Assembly (NCBI RefSeq): GCF_963676685.1
Contig: NC_092348.1
Coordinates: 29,363,386-29,427,385 of the forward strand
Length of the DNA: 64,000 nt
Direction of reading: 5' to 3'
Source: Mytilus edulis
Taxonomy: Eukaryota; Mollusca; Bivalvia; Mytilida; Mytilidae
The translations under genes and the position numbers were made by a program. The notes below the pieces were generated by a model. It was not told the DNA's origin, did not search any database, and was given only the letters and a program-made list of their open reading frames with translations. Shown one piece after another: positions 25,701 to 37,700 of this stretch. Position 1 is the stretch's first letter. The number at the start of each line of letters is the position of its first letter.

Positions 25701-28700
25701 TTAGTGTAATAGTGCTAGTTCACAAGTTAAAAGTCCGCATATTGGAAACCCCGGTTACAAATTCAAATGCAAACCTATTCAAACTAACTGATACTTTATG
25801 ACATATTTACAGTCACAGAATGTTCAGACCAGTAAGCTTTGGGCAATATAATACGGAGAAACGATAAAATAAAGATTATAGTACAATGTTGTCTCTTGTA
25901 CCCAAATTTTTATATGTTTACCTACTTCTAATATTATGTCTGTTTGTTTTGTTCGCCAATCGTTGTCAATATATTGAAATTTATGCGACTGTCATACAAG
26001 TGAGAGGTTAAACTTAAGAAAATGCATGTACAAAGTCAGGAATATGGCAGTTGTTATCCATTTGTTTGACGTGTTTGAGGTGTTTGAGCTTTTGACTTTG
26101 TCATTTGATTAGGGACTTTCCGTTTAGAATCTTCCTTGAAGTTCGGTATTTTTGTTATTTTACTTTTTTTTTAATTTTCTTTTCCAACATAATATATAAA
26201 AAAGAAGATATGGTATGATTGCCAATGAGACAACTAACCACAAAAGACCAAAATGACACAGACATTAACAACTATAGGTCACCGTACAGCCTTCAACAAT
26301 GAGCACAGCCCATACCGCATAGTCAGCTATAATAGGCCCCGATAAGACAATGAAAAACGAGAAAACTAACGGCCTTATTTATGTAAAAAATGAACGAAAA
26401 ACAAATATGTAACACATAAACAAACGACAACCACTGAATTACAGGCTCCTGACTTGGGACAGCCACATACATAAATAATGTGGCGGGGTTAAACATGTTA
26501 GCGGGATCCCAACCCTCCCCTAACCTGGGACAGTGGTATAACAGTACAATATAAGAACGAACCATAAAAATCAGTTGAAAAAGGCTTAACTCATCAGATG
26601 GACAAAAATACAAGTGGACGTTGTCGGGTACTTATACATCCCGACACAAAAAGACGCAATGAACAGATCTGAGAGTACTCACAGTTAATTGACAGCTAGT
26701 TCAAAGCCACTAACAACTAATAAAAAAATCATGCATCTGAGACCAAACTATCAATCCGTACACATCCAACATCCAATGGATTTAGTGTAGAGACGTCATA
26801 AACAGCCAGAGAAAAACATGACATTGTGCAATGCCAAGTTACAGGTATAAGTATAAGTCTGGATTCCATCAATTTAGGTTATATCCTCTAACACAAATCA
26901 GTTCAATCAAAATTACCTTTCCGCTATATAAAAAAACCCAGCCCGTTCAATCTCATATGTTATACATTTTCTACAACTTTAATAAGTTTTTCAATTCCAT
27001 AAACACATGTAGTATAATATCAATATTGACTATTTTAGGTCCAAAGGATATGTTTGTAAATGTTCATATATAATCCGACTGATCACGTTAGATCTGATGT
27101 TTTTAACATTGTCAAAAAACATTCTCTTCGAAAAATGTTGGTCTTTCTTCGTAATTTACTTACTAAAGTGTGAAATATTCGAAACACTAAGGATTTTCTT
27201 ATCCCAGGCATAGACTACCTTATCTGTATTTGGCACAACTTTTGGAATTTTGGTCATCAAAGCTCTTCAACTCTTCGTACTAAATTATAATCCTGGTACC
27301 TTTGATAACTATTGTACTTGTTTGGCTTTCAAACCATTTTGATCTGAGCGACACTGATGAGTCTTATTTAGACGAAACGCGCGTCTGGCGTAGCAAATTA
27401 TAATCCTGGTACCTTTGTTAACTATTGACCAAAGAATCGAAATATCGTGATTACTAATGGGTTCAGAAAGGATAGTACATGGGCTAATCGCCTAAAAAGA
27501 CACAGTTAGTCTTACCGAATGAGACTGGGCTATGAGGTCGTTAATACAAATTAAAATAAATAAAACAATTGGGTTTGTGACCTGTAATTGTTTATATCTT
27601 TAGATCTTTTTGGGCTCTGTTGGATAGTTCTTTCATAAGCATTCATACCACATCTCTTTAATTTTTTTTTAAACAAATGGGCTGTACTTTAGTTAAAATC
27701 ACAAACAATTTAACACCTTTTTTCTTCAAGTTATCCATGTTGTCATAAAAGCTGAAATAGTCAGTAGGCTACAAGATACAATCTTTTCAAATATCATCTA
27801 AAACTGCAGTATGTGCATTTATACATATTGCATGTTTCAAGTCAAATGAATACTAAAATATATAATCGCATTAATTTATACTTTCATTTTTTTCCATGAA
27901 TTAAACAGGATTTTTTTTCAATATCGCAAAAAATTAAAATAACATTTTAGTCTTTAATGACATTATCGCAATAATAAATGCACGCAATAATTTCTGAATT
28001 TACAGTAGATGGAATCATTTATTACAGATTACCTGTTTTCCAAGGTCCCACTCCAGCATATGTTATACCCATTTTAGCACTAGCATCACTTCCAGAGTGG
28101 AAGTGTCCAACAGATGTTGTAGGCAATAATAGCACAGGTAAAATTCATTGGTTTAGAAACAAGCAAATGCATTGAGTACTATCTCGATCAAAATTCATCG
28201 AGATACGAAGATACAAGAAATTTTGAAATCGAACGAAACCAAATAACAGAATTTTTTTAATTTGTTGATTATTTCTTGTTTGATCTACCTAATATTATAG
28301 TCTCAGGGCGGTTGTGATCTCATGTACTATAAAGGGGATACGTCAACAGGGAAAGTGTCTCCTATTGTACATGTACCACCCGCATTGCGATTCATACTCA
28401 TTCAAAATGTCCTAATTGGGAATTTACACGTTGATTTTTACAATCACTGCGTTGTTGCCACTGTGGGTGGACCGGTTGTTACCTCAGGAATAGATTACCT
28501 TAGCTGTATTTGGCAAAACGTTTATGAATTTTGGTCCTCAATGCTCTTCAACTTCGTACTCTATTTGGCCTTTTAACTTTTTTGGATTCGAGCGTCACTG
28601 ATAAGTCTTTTGTAGACGAAACGCGCGTCTGGCGAAAATACAAAAATTAATTCTGGTATCTATGATGAGTTTATTCAGAAGTCTAGTAGTCAGAACTTTT

Positions 28701-31700
28701 GTGTTGTAATAAATAAAGGCAACTGTATACCGCTGTTCAATAGTCATACATGATATCATTGATATGTTTATGTTCTGTTTAAGATGGTTGGGTTTTATTG
28801 TCTTTAGTTGGGGTTTTTTTTTGCAGTCTTTGTCGACTCGTCATTTGGTTTGATATCAGAATGATAATAAAGAAACGCCAGACGGCCGATTACTGATTAG
28901 TGGTACGGGAATCAAAACTACTGGATGGCAATATCAATTACTACGCTGAAGAGCATTGGAAAACGAAAATTAAAATCAATTGTGCTTAAATACGGCTATT
29001 GTAATCTATTTCCTACCGTAAGATTAAACTCTTGAAGTAAATATCGTTTAGTTATTTATTTAATCATTATGGATGTCAGCACAAAAAGAGGTGTTAATAA
29101 AATTGATACATTCGGGGGCGATACGTCCACCCGCAGTGGCACCATCTCAGTGGTAGTTAAAACTCATCAAAGATTGCAGCTTTATGATTTCATCTGCATA
29201 AAACTTATTAGTGACTATCAAATCTAAACATCTAGAAGGCATATTCAAATAATGAGTGGGAGGATATTGAAGAAAATAAGGTGGGCCAAATTTTTATCAG
29301 GTTAAATATGACTGGGGAAGAAAACTCTTAGTGTTCCGAACTGTTCAATGTTTGGCTAACTTTAAATTACTAAATAATCGTATTGATGGTATTTTATTTT
29401 AGCAGAGGAACAAATAAGTAACACTAAATGCAAACTCAATACAAAATACAATAGAAGTGGAATAACGCAGTGCAAACATTACATTAGTACAATAAAAAAC
29501 CTACTTGTGTAAGACCGAAAGGTGAAGTTAAATCACGAAATTGCAAACCAATTTGAACATTAAAATACTATCGATGTTACAAAAACAAAATTCCAGCTGC
29601 ATGAAGTAAAAACTAATGCCCTTTATCATTGTTATATGAGTTGCTGTACTTCTTGTAGATTCCAAACGATTTACAAAAATGTTTCAATTACTAAAAAAAA
29701 ACACTGTAAGCATCTTAGTATTCTTTTCATCTTTTTTTTTCAAAACAAATAATGTATATTAAATATTTCTTTTTCATAGAGAGAATGTTTACAATGGGAA
29801 ATGAGACCTTTAACATTGAAAGGTTACGCTCAGATTACATATACCCAAGATTACAAACGGTACTGTGGAATTACCTATTTTGGTGGAGATAGATAATTTA
29901 TTTAAAAGTGACATACAAAATTGATATTTCAAATAATTTAAAAAAAAGTCCAAACAAATATTATATAAGGAGATTCCTTAACATGTTTAGCTGTTCAAGT
30001 TCCTCATTATTTCCCAATATTTATTACTGATAAATGTCATTATTCATTAGCTTAAATTTAATTTTCATTTTAAGTTAGTTAGTTGCAACAGTTAATGAGT
30101 GTATTTTTTCAAGTAAACTATTTTATGGATTACACTTTGTGCTTTCCTCATGACCCCTTACAGAATTTAAAATATGATGTTGTTGAGTGTCTTTAAATCT
30201 AACTAAATCTACCACTACATATTGTATTTGCAGCTTCAAGGAAGTCTAGTATTTGCAGGGTTGTTTCATTATTTAATAGGATTGACGGGACTGGTCGGAT
30301 TAATGGTAAAATTTATAGGTCCAATAACAGTTATTCCAACACTGCTTCTTATTGGTATAGAATTCTACTCAGTTGTCACAAATCTCTGCGACGCACATTG
30401 GGGCATATCAGCCATGTAAGTAGTGCTGCTGAAACCTTAGAGATATGTTTCCATGGCCATTTATTACTACATGTCATACAGCTTTTCAAGAAAATCATGT
30501 TCCTTTCTTTGTTGTCATTAAAATTATTTGTTCCCAATTGTCTAAACTTTTAAATTTAATTGTTAATGAATTGTCTAAAATTTTTACTTTAATTGTTAAG
30601 GAATTGTCTAAACGTTTTTACTTTAATTGTTAAGGAAATGTCTAAACTTTTTAACTTTAATTTATAAGGAATTGTCTATACTTTTTTTTATTTAAATTCA
30701 TAAGGAATTGCCTAAACTTTTACTTTAATTTTTAAGGAAGTGTTTTAGTAGAAGAGTATTCTCATTCAAACTCATTCCAAGATGAATAAGTAAGAACCAA
30801 ATTTCGTATTTATTGTTTTTCTACTTTTTAAGTATTTTCTTACTTACAAGCTTTAATGACACATACAGATAAAGAGACGCTATTTAGTTGTCATTGAGCA
30901 TCTTAGAAACATGACATTGCAAACCAAGTCATGGGAGACGGATTTATAAAAGTTTTTCCAAAATGGTTTCCGAATCCCAAATTTGAACTTCATGTAACAT
31001 TGTAATATTTTATTCTTGTAATTTTTCATTAATAAATACTGTTTAAACTAAACTTAGTCATTATGTATTTGCAGAACGGCATCTGTTGCTATCATATTAG
31101 CAGTATATCTAGCAGGATGGGCCATGCCATTACCAGTATGGACTAGATCACAAGGTTGCCACATAATAAGATTCCCGTTACAACAAGTGTTAGCTGTAAG
31201 TCATAATTAATCAATTCATTATAAATGTGTAGCTATTTATTTTTCCGTTTTAACATAAAGTTCTGCAAGTGTCCTTAACCCCACCCTCTTATTAATTCCC
31301 CGAAGCCATTTCACAAAAAGATGATGAGGGATTCGCGTTTAACGTCCATATGCACTATTTAGTGCACATAAGGACGAAACCATGTTAATGGGATTTGAAT
31401 ATGAACCGTTCTTTGTATTAGACAAACATATTGAGTAGGGTTTATAACGTGTTCTGTAAGTTCACATGGTAACAGTCCGCTGCGACACGTGACACCCTAA
31501 CTTGGAACATTATTCTGACTATGAGCCATCGAGACTTTACTTTTATTTAAAAGAACATCTGGAAGCTTTATTGTGTTTGTTACATTTAAATCATAAATTA
31601 TTACATTTCAAAGTTAGACAATAAGCACGTGGTGGTCTAAAGTATTGTTTTATTTCCTAATTAAATATAGCATCATCAATGGATGCGCGTTATCTTCGTG

Positions 31701-34700
31701 ATAAAAAATATCAAATATATAAAATTGCATTGTTCTAACGTGAAACTGTAACTGTGAAAAATTTAACATGTTACTTTTTTTTTATATTTAAGGGGTTGTA
31801 AAAACATTCACTTTAAATGAAAACTACTTGCAAATGATAGAAACAATAGAAATACGTCGTTACTTTTTCATTTTATGTATACAGATTCTTCTATCAATGA
31901 TGATTGGTTGGTCGGTATCTGGAATCATGACTAGTACAAATTCTATTTCGGATGATCCGAACAGTGAACAATATAAAGCAAGAGCAGACTATGGTATTCG
32001 TACCATCAATCAAACGCCATGGTTTTATGTCCCATATCCAGGTTAGAACAAATCCGTATAATGTACCTATATTTACTATATTAGGCATATTAATGTCACA
32101 TATTTCCATGCTAGAAGCACATGGTTGAGTTGGAGGAGAACAAAAAATAATAATGGTTCTTTAGTAAAATATATACCAGACAGGTTAACAGTCAGAAAAG
32201 CGCTTCGGACGCATGAAATTATAAAACGCGTTGTTTTCCATTTTTAAGTCGCCCAAATTAGAAGTTATATCTATCGTTAGTGTTATGAACAATATGCCAT
32301 GCACCAGTGACCAGATAAAAGTTTCACTTCGAATACAATTCGATATAAAAATAAATGACCCTTGATGGTCATAGAACAAACATGAACTTGATGGTCATAT
32401 AGTACAGAAATGCAGAAAATGGATGAATTATATAAATGGGCATCGTTTCTTGGGGTTTTTCCCAACACATAAACTGAATAAACCAGGTAAATTGGGAAGA
32501 CTGGTTATTCAAAATTCTCGTATAAAACCTTTGTTGAACTTTCTCGTGAAGGATTATAACGTATAACAAACCTTGTTCACTAAATAAAGGCAACAGTAGT
32601 ATACCGCTGTTCAAAACTCATAAATCCATGGACAAAAAACAAAATCGGGGTAGCAAACTAAAACTGAGGGAAACGCATTAAATACAAGAGGAGAACGACG
32701 ACACAACATTAAAATGTAACACACACAGAAACGGACAAAGCATTAGGACAAAATCCTATGAGAATAACAAATATAACATCAAAACCAAATACATGAATTT
32801 GGGATGGATAAGTACCGTCTTATAGTAATGTGAATTCACACTCAAAAATAAGAGAAAACAAATGACACAACGGAAACACAACGTTAAAATATAACACACA
32901 CAGAAACGAACTATAATATAACAATGGCCATATTCCTGACTTGGTACAGGACATTTTTAAAGGAAGTAATGGTGGGTTGAACCTTGTTTTTGTGGCATGC
33001 CAAACCTCCCTCTTTTATGGCCATGTGAAATATAATATTAGAATGACAACACATCATTACAGGACTACAATATAAATAAATAGGAGAACATAATTGACAA
33101 AGAAACACACAAATAATAGCTAACAAAAGGCAACAAGTTTAAAATTTTAATACGCCAGAAGTGCATTTTGTCCACACAAGACTTACTAGTGACGCCCAGA
33201 TACAAAAGTTTGAAAGCCGAAACAATCGATCTCGGCGTGATCCACATATGTGATGCATAAATATAATAACGGATGGTAAACAACTGTCATATTTCTGACT
33301 TACTTTAGTAATACAAGCATTTCCTTGTATAGATGATGATGGTTTTATAGCTAGCTTGTCCTCTCACTTGTTGACAGTCGTGTAAAATTTACAACAATGT
33401 GTGAACAAAGGAAACAGACATATTAGATAAAAATGTAAAAAATAGAGACACAGCATTCAACATTGCGATGTAATCATAATCACTCTAAATACAAACAAAT
33501 ATATCAACAAAGATAACACAAAATCATGTTGGACACTCTTAATATCCACAACAAATGGAATACGACCACATTTTGTTGTTTTGTGATTCGACAGACGATC
33601 GACATTCTTGTGGGAACCAATTGTATATTTTTCTTATGTGATTGACATTGACGAAAACTGTTGGTATCTAAGTATGTTTGACCTCTATTTTAAATATACT
33701 GAACCAATGACAGCATTTTGTTTTATTTTCATTCTGTTAAATACACATGAGGTATCAAACTTTTCTCTACTTAGGTCAATTTGGAGCAATTGGTTTTGAT
33801 GGTGGTGTGTTTGTGGCTTTTGTTACTGCTACACTGACTTCAATCATCGACTCGATAGCCGATTACTACGCATGTGCGAAAATGTCCCATCTTCCTCCAC
33901 CACCACTCCATGCAATGAACCGTGGAATAGCATTTGAGGGATTCATGAGTATGATAGCTGGATTCTTTGGAGCAGGACATGCTACAACAACATATGGTGG
34001 AAATATTGGTACAATTGGAATGACAAAGGTACGTTGGATACTTTAAAATTAAAACATCAAAAGTACCGATTCCAAGTAAAATTCAAAAGGAAAGTCCCCT
34101 ATCAAATTGCAAAATCAAAAGCTCAAACACATCAAACAAATGGAAAACAAACTGCCACATTCCTGACTTGGTACAGGTTAAGGCATTTTCTTTGATAAGT
34201 CGGAAATGATAAATTAAACCTGGCTAAACCTCTCACATGAATGAAGTCGTATAAAATTCCATTATATTGACAACAATGTGGGAACGAAACAAATAAATAT
34301 AATAGGGAAAGTGTCAAAAAAAGGATCTTTGCAAAATCAGAACACAAAGACATTCATACATGATTAATGAACTATTATTTACATTAAATTATAGTTATAT
34401 ATTAATAATTGTAAGTAAAAAATGTTAATGATTCCGTTTTTTCACTATTGACATTTCGGTTTCAAAATATGAAAAATAAAGCAGAATAATAAAAACATCA
34501 CATCGAAATGTTTGTAATGATATTTTATACAGCTCTCCTAATGAGGCTCTCAACGTTTCTAACGTGTAATAAAATTGTAAAATAATTGCATTTTGGAATG
34601 CTTTAATTATAGGTCGCAAGTAGAAGAGTTTATCAAGTTTTCGCCATTATCTTGATAGTGTTTTCTGTGTTGGGAAAATTTACTGCTGTATTTGTAACAA

Positions 34701-37700
34701 TACCTGACCCTGTCATTGGGGGCGTATCTGTTGTTGGATTTGGAACATTTCTTGGTCTTGTTTTGTCAAACCTCCAGTATATAGACTTAAATTCATCTAG
34801 AAATTTAGCAGTCATTGGAATATCTTTGCTCATTGGATTAATGGTTCCACATTGGGTAAAGCAAAATCCAGAGTCACTGTCAACAGGTAATATTTTAATT
34901 TGAATTAACTACTTAATTCTGGTATCATTCATCAATTATCCGTTACTTTTATGTCAAGTTTTCCAGTAAATTTCTTGATACTAGTATATTATGCAATGTG
35001 ATAATCTGTTAGCGTATGTGTTAAATGAACACCTTTTTTTTACCACTTACGTATTTCCAAGTATTGTGATACAGTATTTTTAATAAATAGTTCAAATACA
35101 TAAAATGATTGACAATTAAGAAAAAGGAAGAGAACTTTGATGTAAACATCTAAAGGTCACAGTACGACTTTAAACAATGGAGGAACACTCGTAAAAGATG
35201 TAAACATCTAAAGGTAACCGTACGGCTTTAAACAATGGAGGAACACTCGTACTAGATGTAAACATCTAAAGGTCATCGTATGGCTTTAAAAAATGGAGGA
35301 ACACTCGTACTAGATGTAAACATCTAAAGGTCACCGTACGGCTTTAAACAATGGAGGAACACTCGTACTAGATGTAAACATCTAAAGGTCATCGTATGGC
35401 TTTAAAAAATGGAGGCACACTCGTACTAGATGTAAACATCTAAAGGTCACCGTTCGGCTTTAAACAATGGAGGAACACTCGTACTAGATGTAAACATCTA
35501 AAGGTCACCGTACGGCTTTAAACAATGAAGGAACACTCGTACTGGATGTAAACATCTAAAGGTCACCGTACGGCTTTAAACAATGGAGGAACACTCGTAC
35601 TAGATGTAAACATCTGAAGGTCATCGTACGGCTTTAAACATTGGAGGAACCCTCGTACTAGATGTAAACATATAAAGGTCACCGTACGGCTTTAAACAAT
35701 GAAGGAACACTCGTACTGGATGCAAACAGTAACCATGGTAAAATACCTCTCTAGATTCAGAAGTGTAAAACATTAAAAACGAGAAGACTTATGATTAACT
35801 TATGATTAAAAAAAAGGAATAAAAATAAAAAACACTATATTAATCAAACCGATATCATTCTGAGATACATCTCAAGCTTTCAAACATTTCTCGCAATTTT
35901 TTATTGTTGTTAACCGTTATTGTGTATTGTAACCATTGTTGATAAAAAAAAATAAAGTATACTCTTATAGGTATATCGATACACAGCAATGTGTTCAGTC
36001 CCCTTCCACTATATTTAATGGAACTGTTTGACATTAAATTCAAAGTTGAAATGCTGTCAGATATGTACAGCCTCACCAAAACTATGTTCAGTGTTAACAA
36101 AATAAGCCAATTATTAACTTTTTAAAGTTTAAAGTTGAAATACTGAAGTTCTGGTATATATATGTCGTGTACATGTTGCGATTTTGTACAGGTTATAACA
36201 TGTAAAAAAATATTGTACATTTTATAACTTGTATAATGCAAAAATACAAGTTATAACATGTGCAAAAGTACCTCGTACATGTTATAACATGTATATAACA
36301 TGTACGAAATATTGGTTAAAAATGGTTTTAACTTGTACAAAACTTAAGATAAATCTAGATAAAGTAAAATAAACATTTAGATTTATTAATGAATAAAGAA
36401 CAACAATCAAGAGGCCAGAATGTGGTTTTTTTCTTTAGAATAAAATTACCACAAAGTTCCAGAAATGTAGGCTTCATGACTTATGTTGGTATCATGTGTT
36501 TTCAAGTAATTGTATGTTTTATGCATTCCATCATGGCTTACATCAGTATGACACTTTATAAAAGCATTCATTTCTTTTCTCTTTTATTTACTTAACTCAT
36601 ACATTCTTTTTGAAATTCATCAATGACAATACATGAGATACTAGCTACCAAACTCCTCCCTCTCATTTTATAGCATTCAAAAACTAAAGCAATGTCTCAT
36701 ATGCTTATTCTGTTAAAGCAAGAGAGAGCTGCAATTGTTTTCATTGAACCACGCTTCGTTATAAATATCTTTGGATCTACTCATTAACATTTTTGGCCTT
36801 CAGCATGACTTCTGTAATAAAATTGAGAATGGAAATGGGGAATGTGTCAAAGAGACAACAACCCGACCATAAAACAGACAACAGCAGAAGGTCACCAATA
36901 GGTCTTCAATGCAGCGAGAAATTCCCTCACACGGAGGCGTCCTTCAGCTGGCCCCTAAATAAATATATATACTAGTTAAGTGAAATGAATGCCTCAAATT
37001 ATTATTTTTTTGACAGATTATAAGATCATTGCATGAGGCGAATGTCATTTTGATTTTTTTAAATATATATCCTCTACTTTGAAAGCAGGTATTGGTGTCC
37101 TTGGGCTTTTGTCTACTCTATGGTCGGGTTGTTGTTTCTTTGACACATTCCCTATTTCCATTCTCAATTTTATTTGTAGAGAAATCTGCCCTGGCTATCC
37201 TTTTATGTCTTTTAGTGTCAACTAGAATGAAAGTATTTTACTATTTCCTTCAAAGTGGACACTCACAATTATAATTCATCAGATAAGAATACTGAATGTT
37301 ATTTGTCGACTCAATGTGTTTTAAAAGGTACAAAGAAAGAATTAAAACTATGCATCTGTTTCACAAAGCTGTCTTAGTATCAGGATGGACAAAACACACT
37401 AGCATGAATGAATAATAAAAGAAATGATGAAAAAAAAAATTTCAGGTTAATAACATCTGTTGCAATAATAGAAACATATCTTTATTTTCCAAATTTGTAC
37501 AAGTTAAAACCATTTAAAGCAGTATTTTGTACAGGTTATAACATGTACGAGGTACTTTTGTACATGTTATAACTTGTATTTTAGCCTTATACAAAATATT
37601 GCTTAAAAATGGTGTTAACTTGTACAAGAATTAAAATAAATATAAAGAAAGTAAAATAGACATTAAATTTTATTAATGAATAAAGAACAACAATCAATAA

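Noticed and set aside
35139-35730. CRISPR-like regular repeat
   Set aside because: Units are contiguous 58-base tandem copies without unique spacers, in an animal intron: a minisatellite.
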